Assembly (NCBI GenBank): GCA_003024785.1
Contig: PUQB01000015.1
Span: 1-64,000 of the forward strand
Source: Selaginella tamariscina
Taxonomy: Eukaryota > Streptophyta > Lycopodiopsida > Selaginellales > Selaginellaceae
Length of the DNA stretch: 64,000 nt
Reading direction: 5' to 3'
Shown here: positions 13,808-25,444 of the stretch, one piece after another
How the letters are laid out: every line of letters begins with the position of its first letter
Position numbering within the stretch: position 1 is the first letter of the stretch
Position numbers and translations under genes: made by a program
Notes under the pieces: generated by a model
Database searches by the model: none
What the model was told of the DNA's origin: nothing
Seen by the model: only the letters and a program-made list of their open reading frames with translations

Positions 13808-13955
13808 TAAGTAAGCAAATATATACGCCTTACTTTTGTTTAGCGTGAGCTGCTTTGGCGCCAGTTAAGCTACCCTTGCGAACTAATTCATCAAGCTTGG
13901 AGAGTGCACTGAGATCGGGTAGCATTACCAATTCAATCCCTTCGTCGTCCGCCAT
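8213..13955 (-). CDS. CCDC146/MBO2-like flagellar coiled-coil protein, about 21 exons
   Basis: Homologue of animal CCDC146 and Chlamydomonas MBO2, long coiled-coil proteins of centrioles and flagellar axonemes; in a plant this should serve the sperm flagellum. Exons (minus order): 13834-13955, 13576-13667, 13268-13380, 12996-13151, 12791-12859, 12583-12708, 12373-12435, 12135-12251, 11952-12026, 11420-11605, 11164-11310, 10971-11087, 10730-10891, 10392-10588, 10011-10195, 9576-9740, 9206-9397, 8935-9087, 8784-8867, 8612-8712, 8213-8369. They sum to about 2.78 kb (~926 codons), close to the animal length. Family landmarks: N-terminal [40 protein letters not shown] block ([18 protein letters not shown]); [18 protein letters not shown]-terminal [20 protein letters not shown] then [11 protein letters not shown], stop at 8213-8215. 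Start chosen at MADDEG (13955). Frame breaks occur in exons 2, 3, 14 and 15, and the acceptor of exon 4 is not a clean AG, so the exon 3/4 junction is uncertain. Confidence 0.9.
8479..8541. repeat. (TG)n-(AG)n compound microsatellite
   Basis: A run of TG repeats passes directly into AG repeats inside the last intron of the CCDC146/MBO2 gene. Similar CT/CA compound tracts sit in its other introns (for example 8891-8931 and 12500-12570). Confidence 0.9.
12895..12966. repeat. (AG)n microsatellite of about 70 bp
   Basis: A nearly pure AG/GA run (one base slip) ending in gacagacaga, inside the intron between exons 4 and 5 of the CCDC146/MBO2 gene. On the gene's strand it is a CT tract and could serve as an extended polypyrimidine region before the exon 5 acceptor. 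Confidence 0.9.
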
Positions 13956-14336
13956 TTCTCCTCTCCTCTTTAGGTTTAGGGTACACACAAAAACTAATTG
14001 ATATTCCCTCCGCATATTCCCTCATTTTTGTGTACGCACACATATACATATGTATACATGTATCACAGAGCATGTGTATGCTCCACATGTGTATTCTCTC
14101 GCAGATAAGCTTCTGTGTGTGCGTGTGAGAGAGAGAGAAACGGACTCATATATTTATATATATGAATGTGTGTGTGTGTGTGTGTGTGAGTGAGAGAGAG
14201 AGAGAGAGAGCTTAAGGTTGTTTAGTTTCTTAACAGCACTCGTTTAGAATGAGTACCAGAAATGTTAAAGAGCTAAACACTACGTGAGAATCGGTTAAAC
14301 TATTTCCTTTCATGGGATAGTAGAGAATGATATGGA

Positions 14337-14378
<42 letters not shown>

Positions 14379-14507
14379 TATATAATATATATATATATAT
14401 ATATTGTGTGTGTGTGTGTGTGTGTGTTAACTGGGACGACTATGGGATATGACGGAAGGGCCCATATACAGAGGATTATTTAGCAGTAAGCAATACAAAA
14501 AATGTGG
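13956..14507 (-). promoter_or_regulatory. 5' flank of CCDC146/MBO2, also 3' flank of OTU
   Basis: About 550 bases lie between the CCDC146/MBO2 start codon and the stop assigned to the OTU gene on the same strand. Any CCDC146 promoter must lie here or overlap the OTU 3' end. The stretch is crowded with AG, TG and CA microsatellites; no convincing TATA box was picked out. Regulatory content is inferred from position only. Confidence 0.4.
14339..14427. repeat. Palindromic microsatellite (CA)n-(TA)n-(TG)n
   Basis: About 18 CA units are followed by an AT-alternating centre and about 11 TG units. The CA and TG arms are mutually complementary, so the whole tract is a near-perfect inverted repeat able to form a cruciform, and the alternating purine-pyrimidine arms also favour Z-DNA. 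It lies about 390 bases upstream of the CCDC146/MBO2 start codon. Confidence 0.85.
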
Positions 14508-14825
14508 TCATACGTTAGCCAAAGAGAGAGAACCAGTCCTTTTCTTCTTGAAATGGTACGACACAGGGACTTCTGCGATGAATAGTATTATACTAGAGTA
14601 TATTCGACTATGCTTCATAAAACTATACCTCCTTCCGGATACACAGAGTTGTAGTGAACCTCCGCCCAAAAACTCAGGAATATCCTGCAAAACACATCCA
14701 TATTCATATCATGCACACACATACACAGATATGTGTGTAAACACATCTTAAATATATATAAGTGTATGTCTCTGTGTTGGCATCGTACATATTTACATGC
14801 ATGAACAGGAAGTCTCCCTATAAGT

Positions 14826-14856
<31 letters not shown>

Positions 14857-15317
14857 TGATATATGAGACGTGCAACATTACACGTACAGAGACGTGTTAT
14901 ACCTCTTTCTGACTTTGGTTGCTTTGGTACAATGTCAATAATGCACGTATCCCTGAACGACGTGATCAAACATATCTTCATCCCATACTACATCGAATGA
15001 ATAAACTTAGCAGATAAAAATATTATAAAATACTGAAAAAAGTTTAAATGTGTATATATGCATCTGTACAAGTACAGTGCTATAAACTTACAGCGTCTGC
15101 AGCAGCTTGTAACGTGACGTGATCGCCCCACTCGCCATTCCTAATTAAAAATACAAGAAAGAATGATTAAGAGAATTAATATAATTATATACTTACTTTG
15201 ACATCCTTTTCAAGTAATCGTTGAACCTCATCGGAAATATCCTTCATAAGGCTCTGGATCATGCTTCAACTGCAAATACATTTAGTTAATTCATTATAAA
15301 TGAAAGTATGTCCCTCC

Positions 15318-15374
<57 letters not shown>

Positions 15375-16504
15375 AGTAGCTACCTGTTTGATAATTTCTT
15401 TCCTGACAAACATGTGATGATCAGGTGTCCGATAGAATTGATCCGACAATGCCCGAAACTGTAAAGCACTTTGTTAATTATATACGTAAGAACAATCACC
15501 TATATGATAATCGTAATACAAACACGCTAGTTCATATATCTGCATAACCATGTTGACTCTCTCTCTCTCTCTCACACACACACATACACACATGCAAGTA
15601 TATGTAAGCTGTGTATACAAGCAAATGCATATACCTGGCAGTTTCCATCACCAGAAATCCTGTGTTCTGTCAATCCATACACTTGCAGCCTACAAAAAAA
15701 TATAATAAAAGTCAATAGAAAAAACGCACAAAGTCAAGAAAACTACAATGAATTAATTACATAATTAACCAAAAAAGTATATAGACTCTACCTTTCTAAT
15801 AGCCTTTGGTGATCGAGGGTGGCTGCATCTGCACTTGGGATTTCCCCATTTATTTTAGGAACATGCTGGCACATCCACATCAATCACCGTTAAAAAAATA
15901 TACCAATACACGTACAACACACACACCAACACACACACACACACAATCAATCACCGTTAAAAAATATACCAATACACGTACACACCCAACACACACAACA
16001 CACACACGCATCAATCACCGTTAAAAAAATATATCAATAACGTACACACACGCACACGCACCCAACACACTTACGGGGATGGACTCCATGTGTGTAAGCC
16101 GCCGACCAACTTCACCATCGTACTGAGCAAGCTCTTCAGACAAAATAACAGCAATTGCTTCATCGTTCTCATTCTGCTGCTCATATACACACTTTGAAGA
16201 AGATGAGTTACCCATCATCTCCTCGGAGCAGGAACACTCCTCCTTCTCTTCCTTGTGGTGTTGCTCCTCCTCCTGATGCTGCTCACGTTGCTCCTCCTCT
16301 GTGGTGTTCCTCAGCTGCACACTCTTCACAATCTCGGATGAACTGGTGCAATTCTCGAAGTAATCCCCGATTACTGGTCATTAGGAAAGGAAAGCTTGGC
16401 GGACTCATCCAAATACAGCTGCTGTTGGAGTGAGATTGCTATTTCCTCGTCGTGCTCTGTTGAATTTGTTGGTTACTGAGAACATTAGGAGATGAAGACC
16501 CCAT
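14508..16504 (-). CDS. OTU-domain deubiquitinase (plant OTU9-12-like), about 9 exons
   Basis: Cysteine protease predicted to remove ubiquitin, like the Arabidopsis OTU9-OTU12 group. Exons (minus order): 16075-16504, 15792-15865, 15635-15689, 15384-15458, 15197-15269, 15092-15140, 14903-14987, 14629-14684, 14508-14572; about 320 codons. Exon 1 has an acidic, Glu/Gln/Ser-rich region and ends with the conserved YDGEVGRRL...MESIP. Next come HVPKINGEIPSADAAT, the catalytic loop SGDGNCQ with the nucleophile Cys, FRALSDQFYRTPDHH, NGEWGDHVTLQAAADA, YGMKICLITSF, and the catalytic His in SFWAEVHYNSVYPEG. The C-terminus has the family's KKKR run, with WFSLFG just before a stop in an adjacent frame. Five -1 frame breaks (two in exon 1, one in exon 5, one at the exon 7/8 junction, one near the C-terminus) interrupt an otherwise excellent match. 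The start is MGSSSP (16504); an ATG at 16530 is in another frame. The last 56-nt intron is short and uncertain. Confidence 0.9.
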
Positions 16505-16530
16505 TTTACAAGATTATCATTGTCGCTCAT

Positions 16531-17102
16531 GCTCTCTCATGAAACTTGAGAATTCTGTATGGATTTTTCCGAGATCTTTATGTGGGCAGCCTCAGCTAGC
16601 TGCGATTTCTACTGAATCGATCGGAAAACTTGTATTTTGTATGAATTTTTCGTCACAAACATCATAAAACCCCGGATTTGTGAAGAAAAGAATGAATTTG
16701 GGAAATCTCAGTAAGAACTGGCAAGAACGGATCGAATTAGCAGGCGAGCTACCCCACTATATGAGAGTACCGTGTACGTGTTGAATGAACCAATAGAATG
16801 GCGGGATATCCCTCGTTTTTCCCCTGTTTTGATCTAGTCTGTTGCCCTAATTACCCTTCTATGCTTATACCAATTTAATTAAGACAAGGGAAACTTTAAG
16901 GGTACTTAAGGTTAATCAATAGCGATTAATAATTAAGGGCAAGCACAAGTTAAGGTAAGGGTAACGGGAACTTTATGGAACGTGCTGATGTGGCAAGGCA
17001 TCAACGGACGCGATGGTTCCTCTGTTTTTTAGGGTTCATCAGATTTTTGCCAGGGTTCTTGAATGGGGTGCTTGGATCGATTGAATGCGGGCGGTCTGAG
17101 GC
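16531..17102. promoter_or_regulatory. Shared 5' region between divergent OTU (-) and PDK1 (+)
   Basis: The two start codons are about 600 bases apart and point away from each other, so both 5' UTRs and both core promoters must fit here. It contains a CCAAT box (within gaaccaatagaatgg, about 16785), an adjacent ggcggga element and no obvious TATA box near either start. Divergent arrangement is seen directly; bidirectional promoter activity is inference. Confidence 0.5.
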
Positions 17103-19988
17103 ATGGAGGAGTGTGCACCTTCGTCTCCCGCATCTAGCACGCCTGTTAGCAGTAAGATCTCGTTTAGAGCTCCTCAGCAGCCGTATACTCTAAATGATTT
17201 CTCCTTCGGCAGGCTCCTTGGCATGGGCTCCTACTCCAAGGTACGGTATCGTATACAATGTTGATATGCATGCCTGTGTCTGTGTCGTATAGTTTATAAA
17301 CATATTAAGGTTATTTGCTATTATTATGATTACAGAACGCGCGCGCGCGCATTTAGATGATACATTAATTATCTGTGAGTGGTATACAGCTTTAGTGTCA
17401 TGGGCTGATATGATTAAACTTATAGCTGAAAAACAATATGTTATATTGTAGGCACACATACAACACATAATTGATCCACGTCATGTTTAATATATATGAA
17501 ATATAATTATAGAGCTTGTCAAGTATGCATTGAATAGTATATATACAGAAGTTTTGCACGCGCACGCACACACACAGCACGCAAGTCCAAGTTCGTTACA
17601 GCTTCCAGCGTCATATCGCATATACTCTATGTATATTCACACACATATATACATACTGTCCGCAATATCTGTACATGTATGTATGTGTGATATAGATAAG
17701 TGTTTGCGCTGTTCGAGATTGTTTTATACAAGTAAAACAATTGGAACTAGTAAGTCGTATTATTGCTATTTATATAAACTGGGCGAGTAGTTTATTTCAG
17801 AAATAATAATGTCTGTATATATGTATTTAGCACACCCACACACACACGCACACTCACCGAGTGGTTAATGCTTTAGTGTCATGGTCCAAAAGATATATAT
17901 GTTAAATGATACGTTAGAACCATCAAATATACATTCAAATAGCATATAATATATAAGTAGCGCGTTACGCACAGACAAACACACACCTTCCAAGTTTATA
18001 TGAGTGGGTTACATTTTCCAACTTCATATTGAGATATACGCATACATATATGTGTAGGTTGTTCGTGCCAAGAAGAAGGATACAGGCATGGAATATCTTT
18101 GAGATAATGGACAAAAAACACATAATAAGAGAGAACAAAGTGCCTATGTTAAAATGGAGCGCCTTATACTTGATCAGCTTGATCATCCTGGAGTTATACG
18201 ACTATACTTTACGTTCCAAGACGCATACTCTTTGTGTAAGTACTAATTAATTTATTTATACGTTATGTATACATGAATAGTATTATATATATGAGATATA
18301 ATCTTTAGATGCTACATTTACATGTACATGTACATGTATTATGTGTGTATTCATTTGCTTACAACAGATTTTCTCAGACATGGGACTGGAGTGTTGTCAT
18401 GGCGGTGAGCTATTCGATCAAATAAGAAAGGTTCTCTCTCTCACACACACACGCGCGCGCGCGCGCGCAGAATAAACACAGAGCTAAGTTTCTTTTCTTA
18501 TAGAAAGGTCGAATGTCTTTGGAAGAAGCTCGCCATTATGCAGCAGAAATTGTAGATATTTTGGAGTATATTCACAGTCAAGGCCTGATTCACCGAGATC
18601 TCAAGGTAATATATCTTTATAATAAAGTTAGTAATAACAACTTTATACACATATATGTATAAATATTTTTGTGTTTTTAGTACCACTGTGCTTCATGTCA
18701 CATGTATTTATGTTTATGATAAACAATCATGATAAGTAAAATATATCTATTTGTTTTAATCGATACAATTGTATAGATGGTCGAGTGAGTTCGTTTTTAT
18801 GCTGATAAATTATTTGAAATCGAAATTGAGCAGCCAGAAAATCTACTATTTACCACTGATGGACATCTTAAGCTAGCAGATTTCGGGAGTGCCAAAGTAA
18901 CGAAACCTATGCAAAATGGGCTTAATGAAACACAAGCAGGTTAGCTAGTATTTCAAATTAATTAATCTATTTAATCACTATATGTTGATATGTTGTCCAT
19001 GTTTGCAGATGATAAAAGCTGCACATTTGTTGGGACAGCAGAGTATGTGTCTCCAGAGGTTCTCAATGGCAAGTCTGTGACAATGGGGTATGTATATCTC
19101 TACATTATATGACGAAATACAATGTAGATTGTATATTCACTAGTTTGCATGTACATAGTTGAATGTTATGCATAAGATTATATAATTATAAAGCTGGGCA
19201 TGTATATTTTACTTTATATGATGAGATACAGTGTATACTGTATATGCACTATGCATGTTTATAATAGTTATAGTCGCATGTTATAGGTGATTATAAATAA
19301 TATAATTGTATAATGTTTTTGATAAGAGACAGTTCTGCAGGGCAGATTTGTGGGCATTGGGTTGTATAATATACCAAATGCTGGAAGGGAAGCCTCCATT
19401 CAAAGGGGGAAGTGAATATCTCACATTTCAAAAGGTGCTTGCGAAAGACATACTAATTCCTTCTCATTTTCCTGCTGAAGCCAAGGATCTTATCATGAAG
19501 CTGCTGGTATCTCTCTCTGTCTCTCTCTCTCTGTGCATGCAAGTATATCTATATTTGTATACATCTATAGTCAATATATGTGTGTAAATATAGTTACATT
19601 ATGATGTATATTTTCGTTTTAACAGGATATAGATCCTGAGAAAAGACCAGGGCAGGCCCATTAGGATATGCAGCATTGAAAAGCCACGGATTTTTCACCG
19701 GGATTGATTGGTCAAAAGTCAGGCAATTACCGGCGCCTAAACTTGCTCCATCGCAAAACCAGGTGCCGTTAGTTATTTCATTACTTGCTTTTATTGTTAT
19801 ATATATTTTATATTCAAACACACACGTATGCTTACATATGGATTGAGTACATGATTGTCCTTATATTAAAGTTTGTGATAACTTTATAATCAGAAACATG
19901 CTGGATAATATGATATTGCACTGTGTTTATGGCTTCTAGTGTACGAAGTAACATATACACACACTACACATACAAATGGTTATATATG

Positions 19989-20060
<72 letters not shown>

Positions 20061-20917
20061 AAATCTCCGTGTCTACTTGTTTGTGTATAATGTGCGTGTA
20101 TGTGCATAATAAAAAACTAAGCTTATTTTCTGGTTTTTCACACGGACGCACACATATATTACATATATATTTTTTAGATATACATAATATACATATATCT
20201 ATAGAATCATAAATATGTAATATTTAATATGAAAATATGACGGTAATATGTTGAAGGGTGGTGGAGGTGACAGTGGTGATGAATCAGAGGACTCAGAATG
20301 GGAGCTAAGTAATGGATTATCGAGGTTGAACATATCTAACTGTTCAAGTCCCATATCCAGCAATACGGATGAAACTTCGAGCCCCAGGATGATTCTTGCC
20401 AGTGCTGCTAAGCTGCTCGACGAAGATAATCTGGAGCACTGGTAACTCTCTCTCTCTCTCTCTCTCCTCTCGCTATATATATATATATATATATATGAAC
20501 CGTGGTTTTGTTGACATAGGCAGAAGTTTATTGTCGAGGGAGAGAAGATTGTGGCAACTTCCACAGTAAAGAAGATAAGGAAGCTGTCAGTGAAGAAAAG
20601 ACAGTTAATACTCACAGATAAACCCAGACTGTTCTACATACACCCTGTGAAACTGATATACAAGGGTGATATACCTTGGTCGAGGGACTTGTACGTACGT
20701 GTGGAGAATGACTACAAGTTTAGTATATGCACGGTATGCGTGTGTGTGCGTGTGTATTGTGTTGTTAATGTGTGTGTGTGTGTACAGTATATGTGTGTGT
20801 GTATTATTATTACTTTCTTGTCCACAGCCTAAACGAAACTATAATTTGGAGGATTCAAAGGGACAGGCAAGGCTTTGGAAGGAAGCCATCGAGCGGCTTA
20901 TGTGTAGCAGCGGATGA
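17103..20917 (+). CDS. PDK1: 3-phosphoinositide-dependent protein kinase 1 (PDK1), 11 exons
   Basis: AGC-family Ser/Thr kinase that phosphorylates activation loops of other AGC kinases; its C-terminal PH domain binds phosphoinositides. Exons: 17103-17240, 18058-18235, 18368-18430, 18504-18605, 18834-18939, 19009-19087, 19341-19506, 19626-19762, 20257-20441, 20520-20733, 20828-20917; about 486 codons, close to Arabidopsis PDK1. Visible motifs: glycine loop [12 protein letters not shown]-like/[11 protein letters not shown] region, [26 protein letters not shown], activation segment [42 protein letters not shown], then an acidic linker ([13 protein letters not shown]) and the PH domain ([10 protein letters not shown]...[18 protein letters not shown]...WKEAIERLM). 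Exon 2 has frame breaks, and the codon expected for the ATP-binding lysine reads GAG (18101-18103). Exon 8 has a -1 break in a G run. The splice pattern is otherwise clean, which favours an expressed gene. Confidence 0.93.
17241..18057 (+). other. Large first intron of PDK1
   Basis: An 817-bp GT-AG intron with no recognisable gene. It contains several AC/GC dinucleotide runs (for example gcgcgcgcgc at about 17340). First introns of plant housekeeping genes are often longest and can carry enhancing elements; nothing specific is seen here. Confidence 0.7.
19987..20062. repeat. Compound microsatellite (CT)n-(AT)n-(GT)n
   Basis: CT, AT and GT runs follow each other without interruption in the intron between PDK1 exons 8 and 9. 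Reading this tract on the minus strand gives a false low-complexity ORF. Confidence 0.9.
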
Positions 20918-21573
20918 CGGCGGTTCGCTGGTAATTTTATTCTGATTACTATTCAAATATATATGAAATTGTTAAAGTATTAATTAATTATAAATTGATA
21001 GTTATGGTATTGCGTTATAAATTAAATAGAAAAATATAAGTTATATATATTTTATAGTTAGTCCCCAGTGGAGACGAGGCTACGCTTTGGAAAATAACAG
21101 TATCTTTCCAAATATTTTTTTAATTAAAAAAACTCATATAAATAGCCTTTTAAAAAATCAGAAAGTTCATTACAATACATTTCCCTTTGTAATATTTTAA
21201 TAATATCCAAATAATAAGAATCTTCCTTATATGCAATTGCAGGCTTTTACGTATTTTATTCTCCATGTATTGTGTGAAATAATATAAATGTATATATGAA
21301 GTTTTTATTTAAACGTTGTTATAGTTATTATAAATTAGATATAAATTAAACGTGAAAAAACTCATCAATATAGATTAATTAAAAGATATTAAATGAAATA
21401 GTATTAGATAAGTTGATTAAATTAAATTTAATAAGATGTGGCTTATGTATCTGAGACATTACCCCCATAAGCTGCTCAATGGCTTCTTCTTTGAGTTTAC
21501 CAATTTATATTTCTGCATATCGTGCATGCGTGCAAGTCCCTATAATACACCGAAGCTGTTCATATATATGTAT

Positions 21574-21622
<49 letters not shown>

Positions 21623-24423
21623 ACACACACCAACACACACATATATATATACACACACACGCACACTTACCTTGATCAATTAAGAAAAAGGTCTTGCATT
21701 CCTTGGTTTTGCTTGTTCTTTCTGTTTGTTTATTCAAAAAGTCTATCGAATATTCATGATATATTCTAGAGAATAAACCAGAGTTATTATTCTTGATGTT
21801 AAACTTCATATTTATATTGTATGTATGTATGCCAACTCAGTTACAGGTTGTTAACGGTAAATTTGCTCATTCATATACCTCTTAAGTTTATTATTTATGT
21901 CAAAATTTAAAAATAAATGTACTACAATAAGAGATGAAGAGGTGCATTTACAAAATCAGTAATCTGAATTAATATTGGCATATGATATATAAATGAATTA
22001 ACCTATTTGCAATCAATGTTAAACTGGCTTACAGACATCCGTTTCACTATATATATTATTATTAAATATTTGAATTGTCAATTCAGTTGAAACTTATAAT
22101 TATAGATTATAAATTTAGAAATTTGTTTTAAACAAGAAATAAGAATGAGGAACAAGCATATAAATAAATATATATATTGCGTGTGTATCTTAGATCAGCA
22201 TTACACATTTGTACATGGTGTATAGATAATGATTGACAAGATTTGTTAACATCGGTTAACGCCGTCAATAAATCATCATAATAATAATAATTATTGTTTA
22301 TCACTATTAATTAATTATTAATTATCATTCTTTTAAACACTAATATAGTAAACACATTAGAAAAATAAATCAAAATCAAAATAGATATATAGACTATTTT
22401 ATAATTAACACCTTATAACCAATTATCACTAAAACTTGATTTATCCTTTGTAATACACTAGGAATATGGTTTATAATTAACAACATTATTTTTCTTTATC
22501 CAAATATATGTGATTTATTAAAACATATCAGCCTAATTTAATTACTCTTTGTCAATGTTTTTATTGTTAATTAATATAGTATTATAGTATAATTAAGTAA
22601 GCTTTATTAATCTTTTAATTTATTTAAAATCCTAAACATTTTCGTATAATAAAAATAAATTACAAAAATAACCTTACAAATACTTGAGTTTATATATATT
22701 AGATATATAAATAATAAATAAAACGTATAACCAATTATTACTTATTAAAACTACATCAACTTTCTTAAAGATGCCAGTATTCACTAGATATGCTTATTAT
22801 GAAGAACTAGTAAACTAGGGACTTATACGTATGACTACAAGTTTAGTATATGCACGGTTTGCGTGCGTGCGTGCGTGTGTGATGTGTTGTTAATGTATAT
22901 ATCATTTATTTAGTCTGAAACGATTTGCAAGGCTTTGGAAGAAAGTCATTACGACGGTTGTTTGGTTTAATTACTATTCAAAATAATTTAAAATGATGTG
23001 CGCAAGTTTATAAAGTATTTATTAATGATAAATTGATAAATTATAGTATTGCACTATAAATTAAATATAACAAGCAAGTTCTTCTAATTATAATGTTTTT
23101 CATTTTTCAAATTTTTTTTAATAATATAGATTTATTTAAAAAATATAAAAGTTAAATATTTCATAATAATGTCCTATGTCAGGAGTCAAAAGAAATATAT
23201 AAAACTAGTTATTGCCGCATATTAATAACTTTTAAAAAGAAAAAAATGATCTTCTTTATATTTAAAATGTCCAATCAATAAGTAATATCTTTTATATATC
23301 TCAACGTATTTTATTCTCCATTTGCTGTTAAATAATATAATAATATAAATTAGTTATAATTTAAATAACGGCACAAGTGATACAGTCATGACATGTGAAA
23401 AACTCATTACTATAGATTAAATTAAAAATAAATACTATGTAAATTTAATGTAATACATTTACACTAAAGATCTTCAAAATATAATTCATTAAGTTTATTA
23501 TTTATGATTAGGCTATATACTGGAATCTAACCCATAAGGCTCAATAGCTTCCTTTCAAAGCCCTTAATTATCTGCACAAGAAACTATATATACACACTCG
23601 TGCATGCAATAAACTTGTAGTCATTCTTACAAGTCCCTATAATATACTAAGCTGTGCTCTCTTAATCGGATCTCTGTAAAATATATCCATGTGTGAACAC
23701 ACACACACACACACATATAGATAGATAGATAGATAGACACACACACAGACGTCTGTGTAGAGAAGAACATGGATATGTAAATATATACATAATACATAGT
23801 ACATAAATGTGTGTGTCTGTGTATAATGAAGTTTAAAATCAGATCGAATATTCTTGATATTTTTCTAAAGAGTAAACCGAGTTTTAAAAAGTGAATAATT
23901 CAAGCGAACAAGAATATCTGATGAAAATGTTCAGTAAAGAGCCATGCTTAAATTTATTAACAGAAAACTTGCGTGTATAATATGATAATGTATATAGTTA
24001 TACCGCTTAAATCAAACTATATTTGAGGAAAATACAAGGCTTTGGATGATTGGCTTATAGATGGCATTCATTGTTAAATTATGTGATTAGCTTTATTTAT
24101 GCCAGCTTAATTACAGGTTAACTGTAAGTTTAGATGCCTCTTATGTTTTTATTTAGTTCAAAATTAAAAAATGATTGTGACATAATAAAGGAACTTCTAA
24201 AGAGATGCAAGATTGAGTTTACAAATATTTACAAAATCCATAAAATCAATAATCTAAATTAATATTGGCATATGCAACATAAAAAGAATTAAATTCATAG
24301 CTTATTTCTGTAGTATTTCAAGACTTTTAAATAACAAGATTATCTATAACAAGAGTTAAAAAAACACCATGAATGAAAGGCACGTTAACCTGTAAAGATG
24401 AATAGATAAATATGTTGTGTGTG

Positions 24424-24456
<33 letters not shown>

Positions 24457-25390
24457 ATTACACTTGCTGGGCTTAATTATTTTATAATTATTATTAATTA
24501 ATGAACTCTTAACCCATTAGTTATCCTCTAAGCTTGGATCCTTAATTTAATTATTATCTTATTCTTAATTTAATTATTATTCTTAACCTGGTTAAAGTTG
24601 AATTTAACCTAGTTGTTTTTTTACACTAATAAATTTAAGTTGAACCTTTAACTTATTTATTATTTTTAACATGATAAATTTATTATTAATTAAGCTTAAT
24701 TATTAATGATTTTTAAATAAATTATTGTGTTCAACTTTTAGATTTACTTGTGTTTAACTTAATTATTTATTGACTCTTAACCATGTTATTATTTTTAATT
24801 TAATGAATTTATCCTAAATTACATCTTTTCACTGAATTGTTATTCTTTATTTATCTTTAATTTAATTATTATTTTTAACTTAATATTCTTAATGACTCAG
24901 ATAGCCCCATGGATTCAAAATTTTCAGAATTATAATATATATATATATATATATATATTTATTGATCAAAACAGAAAATCTCACTCACTCGCACGCACTT
25001 AAACTTTAGTTTTGATTATGTGTGCGTGTGCATCCTAATTACACTTTGGAAATTCAAGGCTTTGGAAGAAAGCAGCATGCTCAATGTATTTTATTTTGTA
25101 TTTATTATTATTAAATAGTAAATTTACAATTACATGTTGTACATATTTATACTTCTATGTCTAAGTTTGTATTTGTTTTTTTATTTATTCCAAGATTTTA
25201 ATCATTGTCGTATAATAAACATAATTGCAACGGATGACCTCACCGCTACTTACAAATACTAAAGTTTATATATATATATATATATATGACAAATAGATAA
25301 TTAAAAACTTGTGACCAATGTTATAAAAGCTTACAGTTGCCAATCATAATTTATTAAAAATACAACACTATTCAATAGATATGCTTAACG
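20690..25390 (+). repeat. Tandem duplicated block that begins in PDK1 exon 10
   Basis: Unit 1 (about 20.69-22.80 kb) starts in PDK1 exon 10 and runs through the 3' end and downstream DNA. Unit 2 (about 22.81-25.0 kb) repeats it in order: cttatacgta...gactacaagtttagtatatg, caaggctttggaag, tgataaattgataaat, acgtattttattctccat, aaaactcat-a-tatagatta, caagtccctataata-ac, attaatattggcatatg. A partial third unit follows at about 25.03-25.39 kb (caaggctttggaagaaag ... gatatgctta). Homologous points are offset by about 2.1-2.3 kb. The copies are well diverged. No other gene is seen in this stretch. Confidence 0.8.
22812..22970 (+). pseudogene. Duplicated fragment of PDK1 exons 10-11
   Basis: The sequence matches the end of PDK1 exon 10 (gactacaagtttagtatatg cacgg), the following GT-rich intron including tgttgttaatgt, and part of exon 11 (gcaaggctttggaag). 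Most of exon 11, including the conserved acidic stretch, is lost, and the reading frame is not maintained. It is a relic carried along by the tandem duplication, not an independent gene. Confidence 0.8.
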
Positions 25391-25444
25391 TATTTTAATT
25401 TATATTATTATTGAATTTTCACCAAGAAGAACAGAATATTCGCT

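Noticed and set aside
15197..15269. Larger deletion in OTU exon 5 between short GATAT repeats
   Set aside because: A single lost C restores the family reading (after YEGYF: MRFNDYLKRMSKN), so no larger deletion is needed.
16780..16830. E2F site in the OTU/PDK1 shared promoter (ggcggga)
   Set aside because: Only a partial match to the consensus; one short motif in 570 bases is not evidence of cell-cycle control.
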